Source: JADJOM01 sp963817435 | Lineage (GTDB): Bacteria > Gemmatimonadota > Gemmatimonadetes > Gemmatimonadales > GWC2-71-9 | Direction of reading: 5' to 3' | Length of the DNA: 64,000 nucleotides | NCBI GenBank assembly: GCA_963817435.1 | Contig: CAWFNY010000001.1 | Location: 1,674,001 to 1,738,000, forward strand | In this document: piece by piece, positions 38,784 through 47,663 of the stretch | Position numbering within the stretch: position 1 is the first letter of the stretch | Layout: every line of letters begins with the position of its first letter | Program-made: the position numbers and the translations under genes | The notes under the pieces: generated by a model | The model's input: the letters and a program-made list of their open reading frames with translations, nothing else | What the model was told of the DNA's origin: nothing | The model's database searches: none

Positions 38784-40106
38784 CTACAGCGCGCCACGCC
38801 GCTTGAGCCAGTTGTACTGCTCGACCACCGCCGCACTCGCTCCAGCCGGAGCGACATCCAGCACCAGCACCCCCCGGCTGCGCATTTCCGCCAGCGCCCC
38901 CTCCCGCGCCTGCAGCAGCTCCTCGGCGGCCGCCCGCTCGAACGCCAGGCCGGCCGACGCGGGCCGGACCGTCGCCAGCCGCTCGAGGGACGGATCCCGC
39001 AAGGTCACCGCGAGGGGCACGTGTCTCGGCCTCAGCGTCCCGACCTGCGCCACCAGGGCCTCGCTCGCCGTCCGGTCGATCACGTCGGTGAAAAGCACCG
39101 TGAGGGCCCGCTTCCGGTTCCGGGCCGCCAGATAGGCAAAGGCCGCGGGATAGTCCGGTTCGACCAGCCGGCCCTCGACTGTCGCGAGCGCGTCCAGCAC
39201 GGCGCGGAGCGCCCGGCGTCCCCGTGCCGGGGCCAGGAACTGCTGCACCTCATCAGCGAAGACCATCAGCCCGATGTTGTCGTCGTGCTCCACCGCGCTG
39301 TGGGCGAGGTGCAGGGCCGCCTCGACCACCGATTCCAGCCTGGGCCGGCCGTCGATGTCGGCCGTCAGCATCCGGCCGGCGTCGATCACCAGCAGGACCT
39401 GCTGACGGCGCTCGTCCTCATATTGGCGGGCCATCACCTTGCCGCGCCGGGCGGTGGCCTTCCAGTCGATCGTCCGGGTGTCCTCGCCCGGAACCCATTC
39501 CTTGAGACTCTCGAACATCCGGCCCTCGCCGATCCGACGGACGCTGCGGAATCCCGCCTCGCGCCGGCGCTGTGCCTGGGTCGGAAGGGTGCGCAAGGAC
39601 GCGCCAACCAGATTGGGGTACACAACAGGCTGCCACGGCAGATCCTTGCGGGCCTGCCGCCACACCAGTCCCCACGGTCCGAGGATTCTGAGATTGAGCC
39701 CGCCGCCCGAGCCCCGGCCCCGATGCACCGGGCGGAGCATGACGTCTTCCCGCACGGTGCCGAGCGCCGGGATCACGACGCGCCGCTCGACCCCGGCTTC
39801 CGGCAGGATCTGGGCCGGAAACACCTCCCGGACCTTCAGAGTCAGCGGCCTGGCGACTGGATTAGTCCAACGATAGACAACGGGCAGGGAGCGTCCTACC
39901 GAGAACGCAGGTGGCGCTTCCCGCAGAATATCGAGTCGGCCGATCGGAATCCCCGCGGCGCGCCACCCGTCCACCGCCAGTGCGAGGACCCAGAGCACGT
40001 CCAGTATCAGCAGCAGTGCCCCGGCGCTCGGCCAGACCACCGCAAGCGGCGCCAGCAGCGCGAGGGTGGCGGCGACGAGATACCATCGGCGATCCGGCAG
40101 CAGCAT
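38784..40106 (-). CDS. DUF58 membrane protein (MoxR-cluster component)
   Basis: This 440-residue protein has two N-terminal membrane helices (WYLVAATLALLAPLAVVW and ALLLILDVLWVLALAVDGW). A beta-rich extracytoplasmic stretch follows, then the DUF58 signature SLKEWVPGEDTRTIDWKATARRG (about 205-230). A VWA-like C-terminal part has VLLVIDAGRMLTAD, matching a MIDAS-type DxGxS degenerate start. DUF58 proteins occur with MoxR AAA+ ATPases that are thought to load metal or remodel VWA proteins. Its ATG overlaps the stop of the M1 peptidase gene by 1 nt, making it the last gene of the cluster. Confidence 0.85.
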   Translation of the reverse strand: MLLPDRRWYLVAATLALLAPLAVVWPSAGALLLILDVLWVLALAVDGWRAAGIPIGRLDILREAPPAFSVGRSLPVVYRWTNPVARPLTLKVREVFPAQILPEAGVERRVVIPALGTVREDVMLRPVHRGRGSGGGLNLRILGPWGLVWRQARKDLPWQPVVYPNLVGASLRTLPTQAQRRREAGFRSVRRIGEGRMFESLKEWVPGEDTRTIDWKATARRGKVMARQYEDERRQQVLLVIDAGRMLTADIDGRPRLESVVEAALHLAHSAVEHDDNIGLMVFADEVQQFLAPARGRRALRAVLDALATVEGRLVEPDYPAAFAYLAARNRKRALTVLFTDVIDRTASEALVAQVGTLRPRHVPLAVTLRDPSLERLATVRPASAGLAFERAAAEELLQAREGALAEMRSRGVLVLDVAPAGASAAVVEQYNWLKRRGAL

Positions 40107-42028
40107 CAGTGCGGCCAGCTGTTGTCGGCCGGATCGCGGTCGGGGAATCGGCGCCCCGGATCGAAGCTGATCCGTTCGATCTTCCGGCGCCCGAGAATCA
40201 GGTCGGCCACGAAGACTCGGCTCCCGCCGAACCAGACATCCACCGGCCAGGTGATGGTCGCGGTGTTGCCCTCGATCACGGCGTTCTTCATCGGCTTGAT
40301 CGGCGGGCCGTCTGCGGCGAACTCGACCCGGAGCACGACGGGCGACGGCATCTCACCATCCTCCCGGACGACGACCCGGGTGCGGGCCCCGCGGCTCTCC
40401 ACCGACACGATGGACCCGTCGACCGATTCGGTGGTGAAGAGCCAGTAATACCAGAACCAGCCGAGATCGCGCCCGAGTGCCCGGTTCATGGCGAACATGA
40501 AATCCCAGGGTGACGGATACCGCAGGCGCCAGTCGCGCGCGTAGGCCGACATCGCCCGCTGCACGGCGCTGTCGCCGGCAATGGCGCCAAGCATCGAGAG
40601 CATCATCGGCGCCTTGTCGTAGGTCACGAAGGTCGTGAACGGTCCCCCGTAGTTGTTGTCCCACATCATGGGGGCCTGGGCGTCGATCCCGCTGTAGCGG
40701 CCGTAGGACTGTCCGACGCCATCGAGCACCGGCACGGTGTCGCGGAAGGCCGCGGCCGAGAGGATGTTCATGTACTCGTTGAACCCCTCATCCATCCAGC
40801 CGTACCAGGTCTCGTTGGTGCCCACCATCATCGGCCACCACTGATGGCCGATCTCATGATCGGTCACGCCGAAACCGGGGCCGCTCAGCGTGAGCATCGG
40901 GAATTCCATGCCTCCCTCGGGGCCATCCGCCTGGGTGAACTGCGGAAAGAGATAGGGCATCCACAGCGCGGAGTAGAACTCGAGCGCGTGCCTGGCCATC
41001 GCGCCGGTCTTTCGATAGGCGGCGTGCTCGGGGAGATACAGCAGCGAGACCGGAATCGGCCCGCGGCCGGGGATCGTGGCCCGCGTCGCATCCCAGAGGT
41101 AGTCGGCCGATGTGGCCCAGGCGAAGTCGTTCACCGAATCGGCGACGAAATGCCAGGTGAGCCGGTCTCCGCTCGCCGTGGCCCGGCCGGGGCCGCGTTC
41201 GTCCGCGGAAACGATGACGATCTGGCTGTCACTCTCGGTCGCGCGCGCGAATCGCGCCTGAACCCGCGGCGACAGCACCTCCTCGGGATTCCGCAGCGTT
41301 CCGGTGGCACCGATCAGCCAGCCGGCCGGCACCTGGAGCCGCACATCGAAGCTCGCGAAGTTGTTGTAGAACTCGCTCGACCCGAGATGCGGTTCCATGT
41401 CCCAGCCCCGGAGATCGTCGTACATCGCGACCTGCGGGTACCACTGGGTGATCTGGAAGACCCGGGACCCCGAGCGGCCGCCCCGTGCCCCGCCTCGCCG
41501 GCCCGGCGGGATCTCGACGACCTCGTGATGCCACTCGACCTCCATCATCGCGGTATCGCCGGGGGCGATCGGGCGCTCCAGCGGGACGATCGCGATCGTG
41601 CCATCGGACCAGTCACGCATGCGGGCGGTATCGAGCGCGGTGCCGTTCACGAGCAGCCGCGTGATCGTCATCCCGGCGGTCACCGATGGAGGAACCCGGG
41701 TACGCGGACTGCGGCTGTCATAGCGGTTCTGGTACAGACGCAGGACCAGCTGGGTGAGGGCGGAGTCTCCGGCATTCGGGATGGTGACGATCTCGCGTCC
41801 GGTCACCGTGGCGGTCGTCGGGTCGAGCTGGGCCTCGATGCGGTAGCCGAGGTGCAACTGCCAGTAACGAGGGCCGGGTCGGCCGGTGGAATCGCGGGTG
41901 CCGGCGGCGAGCCCCGCGCGGAAGCTGTTGGTGATCGGGATCGTGCGCCTGATGGCGCGTGGCGGCGCCTGCGCAGCGCCCGACGCGGTCGCCAGCACCA
42001 TCAGCGTGATCAGCAGCCGGGTCTTCAT
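40106..42028 (-). CDS. M1-family gluzincin metallopeptidase, secreted (intact paralogue)
   Basis: This 640-residue protein starts at ATG 42028 with signal peptide MKTRLLITLMVLATASGAAQA. An N-terminal beta-saddle domain precedes the thermolysin-like catalytic domain, with GMEFPML in the GGMEN/exopeptidase position. The zinc motif is HEIGHQWWPMMVGTNETWYGWMDEG, i.e. HExxH-X18-E, with all ligands intact. The exopeptidase GxMEN motif is altered (GGMEF), so classical aminopeptidase activity is uncertain. It is expected in the periplasm or outside. Its ATG overlaps the stop of a second, about 70-80 percent similar paralogue (ATGA). Sitting between MoxR and DUF58, it may process envelope proteins handled by that complex; this is inference. 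Confidence 0.88.
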   Translation of the reverse strand: MKTRLLITLMVLATASGAAQAPPRAIRRTIPITNSFRAGLAAGTRDSTGRPGPRYWQLHLGYRIEAQLDPTTATVTGREIVTIPNAGDSALTQLVLRLYQNRYDSRSPRTRVPPSVTAGMTITRLLVNGTALDTARMRDWSDGTIAIVPLERPIAPGDTAMMEVEWHHEVVEIPPGRRGGARGGRSGSRVFQITQWYPQVAMYDDLRGWDMEPHLGSSEFYNNFASFDVRLQVPAGWLIGATGTLRNPEEVLSPRVQARFARATESDSQIVIVSADERGPGRATASGDRLTWHFVADSVNDFAWATSADYLWDATRATIPGRGPIPVSLLYLPEHAAYRKTGAMARHALEFYSALWMPYLFPQFTQADGPEGGMEFPMLTLSGPGFGVTDHEIGHQWWPMMVGTNETWYGWMDEGFNEYMNILSAAAFRDTVPVLDGVGQSYGRYSGIDAQAPMMWDNNYGGPFTTFVTYDKAPMMLSMLGAIAGDSAVQRAMSAYARDWRLRYPSPWDFMFAMNRALGRDLGWFWYYWLFTTESVDGSIVSVESRGARTRVVVREDGEMPSPVVLRVEFAADGPPIKPMKNAVIEGNTATITWPVDVWFGGSRVFVADLILGRRKIERISFDPGRRFPDRDPADNSWPH

Positions 42029-44000
42029 CGGGGCCACACATTGTCGCTGGGGTCGCGATCGGGGAACCGCGCCCCGGGATCGAGTGTGATCCGCTCGATC
42101 TTGCGGCCACCGAACCGGAGCGTCGCGACGAAGGTCGCGGTTGCCGGCAAACCAGACATCCACCGGCCAGGTCACCGTCGCCGCGTTCCCGGAGATGACG
42201 GCGTTCTTCATCGGGCGGATCGCCGGTCCCGTCGCGGCGAACTCCACCCGCAGCACCACCGGCGACGGCATCTCGCCTGCCTGGCGGACGGTGACCCTGG
42301 TGGTCGCCCCCAGCGGTCTCGACCTTCTGGATCGAGCCGTCCACCGTCTCGGTCGTGAAGAGCCAGTAGTACCAGAACCAGCCCAGGTCGCGGCCGAGGG
42401 AGCGATTCATGCCGAACATGAAATCCCACGGCGTCGGGTGCCGCCCGCGCCAGGTGCGGGCGTACTCGCTCATCGCGCGGACGACGGCGGAGTCACCGAC
42501 GACGCCGCCGAGCGCGGAGAACATCATCGGCGCCTTGCTGTAGGTGACGTAGCCGTACCAGTCGCCGGCATGATTGGAGTCCCACATCATCGTGGCCTGA
42601 TCGTCGACCAGCGCATCCTTGCCGTAGCCCTGACCGAGCGAATCGAGCACCGGCGGCTTCCCCTCGAAGGCGGCGCCGGACAGGATGTTCATGTACTCGT
42701 TGAAGCCCTCGTCCATCCAGCCGTACGCGGTCTCGTTGTTGGCGACCATCATGGGCCACCATTGGTGGCCGATCTCGTGGTCCGTCACGCCGAACCAGGG
42801 CCCGCTCATCGTGAGCATCGGGTACTCCATGCCGCCTTCGGGGCCGTCCACCTGGGTGAACTGGGGGAAGCGGTACGGCATCCAGAGCCCGGAGTAGAAC
42901 TCGAGGGCGTGCCGCGCGAACGGCCCGACCGTCTTGTACTTCGGGTGCTCGGGGAGGTAGAAGATGCTGACGGGGATCGGGCCGCGCCCCGGAATCGTCG
43001 CGCGGGTCGCGTCCCAGACGAAGTCGCGCGAGGTGGCCCAGGCGAAGTCGCCGACGCTGTCGGCGGTGAAGTGCCACGTGAGTTCTCCGGACGCGGCGGA
43101 GTCGCCCGAGCCCCCGGATCACGATGTCGCTGCCCTGGAGGGTGGCCTTCCCCGCACCGCGCTCCTCCTTGCCGACGACCGAGATGCGTGCTGTCGCTCT
43201 CGGTGGCATGGCTCAGTCGCTCCGCGCACCGTGGGCGAGAGCACCTCGGCGGGATTCGCGAGTACTCCGGTCGCGCCCACCAGCCATCCCGCCGGCACGG
43301 ACAGCCGCACGTCGAAGGAACCGAAGTTGTTGTAGAACTCCCCCTCACCGAGATAGGGCGCCTCGTCCCAGCCGTGGAGATCGTCGTAGACGGCGACCTG
43401 CGGGTACCACTGCGCGAGCTGGAAGAGCCGCTTGCCCCAGCGGCCCATCCGTTCGCCGCCGCCGCGGAGATCGGGCGACTCCGGCACCCGGAAGGACCAT
43501 TCGGCGAACATCGAGCCGGTGCCGCCCGCCGGGATCGGCGTCGAGAGCGGAATGCTGACGACCGTCGTCGTGCTCCACGCGGCCGCCGCCGAATCGACGT
43601 CGACGGTATCGCCGTTGGCGATCAGTCGCCGGATCGTGATCCCGCCGGTGATCTCCGGCAGCGTGACGCTCTTCGGCGCATTCGGCGCAAACAGATTCTG
43701 GTACAGGCGGACGACGATCCGGCTGAGCGCGGAGTCGCTCGTGTTGTGGATCTGCACCGTCTCGACGCCCGAGAGCGTCGCCGACCCGGTGTCGAGCGAG
43801 GCGAGAATGCTGTAGTCGGTGGTGAGCTGCCAGTAGCGCGGTCCCGGGCGGCCGGTGGAGTCGCGGGTCCCCGCCGCCAGTCCGCGGGCGAAGGCGCGGG
43901 TGATCGGGATGGTACGGCGGACCGCCCGCTCCGGAAGCTGCGCCGCGAGTGGTGCCGCGGCGAGTGCGAGGGTGCCGAGCAGCACCAGGGAACGATTCAT
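42025..44000 (-). pseudogene. M1-family metallopeptidase paralogue, frame-disrupted at five sites (probably sequence error)
   Basis: The start ATG 44000 gives a signal peptide (MNRSLVLLGTLALAAAPLAAQ) and a protein parallel to the neighbour over its whole length, including HEIGHQWWPMMVANNETAYGWMDEG. Continuous homology needs five frame changes, near 43226, 43192, 43116, 42302 and 42139. Each is solved by removing one base, and with five bases removed the span is exactly 657 codons ending in TGA at 42025-42027. There are no in-frame stops, deletions or lost motifs otherwise. I list it as pseudogene only because the sequence as given cannot be translated; an intact gene with consensus errors is more likely. 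It overlaps moxR by ATGA at one end and its paralogue by ATGA at the other. Confidence 0.75.
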
Positions 44001-44978
44001 CGGGGGGCCTCGATCCGTTCGATGATGGTTCGGAGCGCGTGGTCAGGGGTGACGCCTTCGAGTTCGAGCTCGGGCGCGACCACGACCCGATGGCGGAGCA
44101 CCGGCGCGGCGAAGCGCTTCACGTCGTCCGGCACCACGTAGTCCCGGCCATCCATGCAGCGCCGCGGCCTGCGCCAGCTTGAGCAGCGCCACGCTGGCCC
44201 GGGGGCTCGCGCCTAACGTGAGGGCCGGCGCGTCGCGGGTCGCCCGCACCAGCGCGGTGATATACGCGACCAGGGTCGCCTCGACGCGCACCCGCCGGGT
44301 GGCCGCCCGGAGCGCGGCGAGCCCCGCCGCATCCATGACGGGCGTCACGCCGAAGCTGGCCGGCTCGGAGGCCTCGAAACCGCCCAGCACGCGCTGGAGC
44401 ACGCCCTGTTCCGCCTCCGCGCTCGGATAGCCGAGGAGCCCCTTGATCAGGAAACGATCGAGCTCCGCCTCCGGCAGCGGATAGGTGCCTTCGAATTCGA
44501 TCGGGTTCTGGGTGGCGAAGACGGTGAAGCTCGCGCTGAGCGGATGGCTCGTGCCATCCACCGTGACATGGCGCTCCTGCATCGCCTCGAGCAGCGCCGC
44601 CTGGGTCTTGGCAGGCGCGCGGTTGATTTCATCGCCCAGCACCAGATCGCCGAACAGCGGGCCGGGGCGGAAGCTGAATTCGCCCTGCGGGGTGAGCAGG
44701 TTGACGCCGGTGATGTCGCTGGGCATCAGGTCCGGCGTGAACTGGATGCGCCGGAACTCGAGGCCCATCGCCTGACTGAGCGTGCGGACGAGCAGGGTCT
44801 TGGCGGTGCCGGGGGCGCCTTCGAACAGCACATGGCCCCGGGCCATCAGCGCGAGCACCGCCTCCCGCAGCACCGCGTCCTGGCCGAGGATGACCCGGCC
44901 AAGCTGTTCCAGGAGGGCCCGCGCGGACTCCGCGTGGGCCCGAACCTCCTCCGGTGTCAGGGGCGTAATTCCTCCCAC
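43997..44978 (-). CDS. moxR: MoxR-type AAA+ ATPase (one frameshift near the 3' end)
   Basis: The AAA+ features are intact: Walker A EGAPGTAKTLLV, Walker B LVLGDEINRAPAKTQAALLEAMQERHVTVDG, and sensor 1 FTVFATQNPIEFEGTYPLPEAELDRF. The frame starting at GTG 44978 runs off after SPRASVALLKLAQAAAL into a wrong frame that ends at 44043. Removing one base near 44156 restores MDGRDYVVPDDVKRFAAPVLRHR and a natural end at TGA 43997-43999. The total is then 327 codons, and the stop overlaps the M1 start by ATGA. MoxR ATPases act as chaperones for VWA/DUF58 proteins. GTG 44978 is the best available start; it lies within the end of the DUF4350 gene. Confidence 0.82.
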
Positions 44979-46189
44979 ACATCCTCCACTGCGTTGGCGG
45001 CCCGGAGCACGCCCTCGGGCGGCTGTCCGGGCCGGGTGAGTGCCTTGAGCGCGCCGACCGCCTCCCGCGCGCGCGGCGTCTGCACATGTTCGGCGAGATG
45101 CTCGAGCCACTGGCGCGCGTCGCCCCGGGTGCGCTGTCCCGCGGGCTGCAGCCGCCGCCGGAGACCTTCAACAATGCTGCCGATGGCGACGTCGTGGCCA
45201 TGGGCGGCGGCCAGCGCCGTCGCGAGCGCGCGCACGTGCTCCAGCGATGACCGTCGTTTGCGTTCGAGCACCAGCCGCGGCGGCCCGAACCGGAATGCGC
45301 CACCGACCAGCGCCAGCAGCCCGACGACCGCAAGCTGCCACATGCCCCAGCCCCACGGCGACCGCCGGCTCCAGTCGAGCGTCGCACCGGCGAGCGAGCC
45401 GCCGGCCGGGAAGCCGTGGTGCGCCTCCTCGAAGATCGCCCGGTCGTAGCGCCCGGCGAACAGGGCGAGGGCGAAAGGTCCCGCCTCGGTCTCCCGGAGC
45501 GCGCGATTCCGCACCAGCCCCGCATCCGAGAGCAGCACGACGGAGCGGGCAACGTCTGCGCGGACGAGTCGGAGGGCGATGGCCCGGCCGCTGGTGCTCA
45601 TGAGCAGTGTGTCCACGCGTGCGATCGGGGGAACCGCGCAGCCGTAGACCTGGGTGTCCGCGATGCGGCTCGAATCCGCAACCACCGTGTCAGTTGTCGC
45701 CGCGAGCACCGCCCCCACCGGCGGCCACCCGCCATGGCCCGTGGCGGGCGGAAGACCGGAGGTGCGCACCGTGACACTGTCGAAGGGGCGCCACTCGACC
45801 GCATAGCCGAAGCAGCGCATCAGCGCGTTGGTACCCCGCCCAGCGAGGAGCAGATCCCCGCCGTCCTTGCCCTCGGCCCAGTCGCGGATCGTCGCCGCCT
45901 CGCCACCGCTGAGCGGCATGCTCGGCTCGAGCAGGGCGAGAACGGTGCGGCCGCTCCCGGTCGAATCGCGCGGCAGCGCCTGCAGGCCGCGCCGGAATCG
46001 GAGTACGGTGATGCCGAGCCGCTGCAGCGCATCCGCCAGGCCCCGCGCCCCACGCGGGCCTGCGAGCAGAGTGGAAGGCCTCGGGTCCCCCTCGCCGGCG
46101 CGATTCTCCCGCTGGCCCAGCGCCGCCGCGAGGGCAACCAGCATCGCCAGGGCGCCGAGACCGAGCAGGGCCTCAGTGCGCGGCCGCAT
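44957..46189 (-). CDS. DUF4350-containing membrane protein
   Basis: This 410-residue protein starts at ATG 46189, with an N-terminal membrane helix (ALLGLGALAMLVALAAAL). A DUF4350-like Rossmann/GATase-like domain follows (STLLAGPRGARGLADALQRLGITVLRF ... DLLLAGRG). A second membrane helix lies near residue 290 (MWQLAVVGLLALVGGAFRF), then a cytoplasmic helical tail. The order DUF4129, DUF4350, MoxR, DUF58 is a known conserved neighbourhood in several phyla, with no firm function. Its start is 17 nt inside the DUF4129 gene and its end overlaps moxR by 22 nt. Confidence 0.8.
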   Translation of the reverse strand: MRPRTEALLGLGALAMLVALAAALGQRENRAGEGDPRPSTLLAGPRGARGLADALQRLGITVLRFRRGLQALPRDSTGSGRTVLALLEPSMPLSGGEAATIRDWAEGKDGGDLLLAGRGTNALMRCFGYAVEWRPFDSVTVRTSGLPPATGHGGWPPVGAVLAATTDTVVADSSRIADTQVYGCAVPPIARVDTLLMSTSGRAIALRLVRADVARSVVLLSDAGLVRNRALRETEAGPFALALFAGRYDRAIFEEAHHGFPAGGSLAGATLDWSRRSPWGWGMWQLAVVGLLALVGGAFRFGPPRLVLERKRRSSLEHVRALATALAAAHGHDVAIGSIVEGLRRRLQPAGQRTRGDARQWLEHLAEHVQTPRAREAVGALKALTRPGQPPEGVLRAANAVEDVWEELRP

Positions 46190-46808
46190 ACTGCTCCGGT
46201 GAGGTGTGACGCCGCCACTCGGCGAAGTCGTCGGGCCCGCAGGGGACCCGCGCAAAGGCGTAGCCGTAGAGCGTACGCACCAGCGACCGGAACGACTCCC
46301 GCGCCTCGCCGGCGAGCTGGACCTCACCAGTGTATTCGCCCGGCGTCTTGCTCGGATGGAACCGCAGCACACGCCGGGCATCGAGCTCCAGCACCAGCGC
46401 CAGGAAGTCGGCCTGCATCGCTTCCGGATACAGGCCCTGAGCCGCGAGCCGCAGCGCCTCGCGGCGGTACCACGCGGCGCCGTGCACTTCGAGTGCCGCC
46501 GCGCGGGCGTCGGCGGACGGCGGCGCCGAGGCGGCCCGAATCGTCTGGAGCATGACCCACCCAGCATGCACAAGGATCAGCGCCAGCACGGCGACCAGCC
46601 CCCAGAAGAGCACCCAGAAGACCTCGGGATGCCGCTCCTGAACCCGCTGGAGCCACTCGGCGAGCAGCCGCCACCAGCGGACCAGGAAGGCCAGCGGGTC
46701 GGGGCGGTCGACCCAGCGGTATTCCGGGGCGGTGAAGACGGAGTCGAGGACCGCGCGCAGGGAATCGGCCTGCGCGGTGTCATGGACGGGCAAGAAGACC
46801 GCGTTCAC
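46173..46808 (-). CDS. DUF4129-domain membrane protein
   Basis: This 211-residue protein has a short extracytoplasmic N-terminal part, one membrane helix (FWVLFWGLVAVLALILVHAGWVML, about 68-91) and a C-terminal cytoplasmic DUF4129 domain. The typical WYRREALRLAAQGLYPEAMQADFLALVLELDARRVLRFHPSKTPGEY segment is present. In transglutaminase and MoxR clusters this domain follows large membrane proteins; its role is unknown. It overlaps neighbours on both sides by a few nucleotides. Confidence 0.82.
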   Translation of the reverse strand: MNAVFLPVHDTAQADSLRAVLDSVFTAPEYRWVDRPDPLAFLVRWWRLLAEWLQRVQERHPEVFWVLFWGLVAVLALILVHAGWVMLQTIRAASAPPSADARAAALEVHGAAWYRREALRLAAQGLYPEAMQADFLALVLELDARRVLRFHPSKTPGEYTGEVQLAGEARESFRSLVRTLYGYAFARVPCGPDDFAEWRRHTSPEQYAAAH

Positions 46809-47578
46809 GCCTTGGCGAGACCCGCCGCGAGGACCTCGAGGTCGAAGGCCTCCTTGCGCACCCGAAGGTCGTAGTAGGCCACGGTCAGGAGGCAGTAGAG
46901 CAGCGGGTAGATCAGGGTCTGCAGCAGCGCGGCGAGGATCGTGAATCCGAGGAAACCGGTCAGTTCAAGCACCGCGGGGGACCCGCCCTCGGGCAGACTC
47001 GCCGCGGCATACACGCCCAGAGAGAGGAACGGCAGGGCGAGCAGAAAGAGCACGACGGCGAGGGCGACGAACAGCTTCCAGCGGAAACCGCGGGTCAGCG
47101 CCCACGAGCGGCCCATCGCATCGCTCGCCACGGGCTTGTTCTCGAGCACGAGCGCCGGAATGCCAAGCGAGAGAGCGGTGCCGATGATCAGCGCCGGAAA
47201 GAAGAGCAGCATGAACCCGAGGCCGCAGAGCAGCGTCGTCATGATCGTGAGGGCGATCAGCCGTCCGACGAAGGGCGTGGCGCGGCGGAACGCCTCTCCC
47301 GCCGTGATACGGCCGCCCATGTAGTTCTCCGACACGATGAAGGTCGACGCGCCTGCGGCAATCGCGCTGAGAATCGCGCTCAGGATGGCGCTCGCGAAGT
47401 ACAGCGTGAGATTGGCGAACGCCCCGCCGGCGCTTTCCAGATAGACCGACAGCACCAGGGGCACCGCGCGGGTCACGATCGTCACCACCAGCAGCGGAAC
47501 GAACAGGCTCCGGTACAAACCGAAGGACACGTCCAGCATCTCGCCAAGCGAGAGCGGGCGCAGCACTGGTCCGGACAT
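46805..47578 (-). CDS. Multi-span membrane protein, GDPD-membrane/YciC-like
   Basis: This 257-residue protein starts at ATG 47578. It opens MSGPVLRPLSLGEMLDVSFGLYRSLF, the usual start of the glycerophosphoryl-diester-phosphodiesterase membrane-domain family, and has about six hydrophobic helices. The central motif SWALTRGFRWKLF is typical. It is first in the minus-strand MoxR cluster and divergent from the RDD-SpoIIM fusion. Function unknown; an envelope scaffold is plausible. Confidence 0.78.
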   Translation of the reverse strand: MSGPVLRPLSLGEMLDVSFGLYRSLFVPLLVVTIVTRAVPLVLSVYLESAGGAFANLTLYFASAILSAILSAIAAGASTFIVSENYMGGRITAGEAFRRATPFVGRLIALTIMTTLLCGLGFMLLFFPALIIGTALSLGIPALVLENKPVASDAMGRSWALTRGFRWKLFVALAVVLFLLALPFLSLGVYAAASLPEGGSPAVLELTGFLGFTILAALLQTLIYPLLYCLLTVAYYDLRVRKEAFDLEVLAAGLAKA

Positions 47579-47663
47579 CGAGTGGTGCTCCACGGAGGGA
47601 TGGTACAAGATGGGCCTCCCGTCCGACCTTGGGAAGTGAAGCGGCGGCCCCCTACATTCAGGC
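47579..47663. promoter_or_regulatory. Divergent promoter region of the MoxR cluster and RDD-SpoIIM gene
   Basis: On the plus strand TTGGGA (47629-47634), an 18-nt spacer and TACATT (47653-47658) form a fair sigma70-like promoter. Its -10 ends only 5 nt before the ATG at 47664, so the transcript would be leaderless. On the minus strand TACCAT (47606-47601) could serve the membrane gene, with about 15 nt of leader and GGAG 9 nt before its ATG. Confidence 0.45.

Noticed and set aside
42025..44000. Programmed multiple +1 frameshifting in the M1 paralogue
   Set aside because: The five sites share no slippery sequence, stop codon or structure, and the intact paralogue next door needs none. Consensus error or mutation is simpler.
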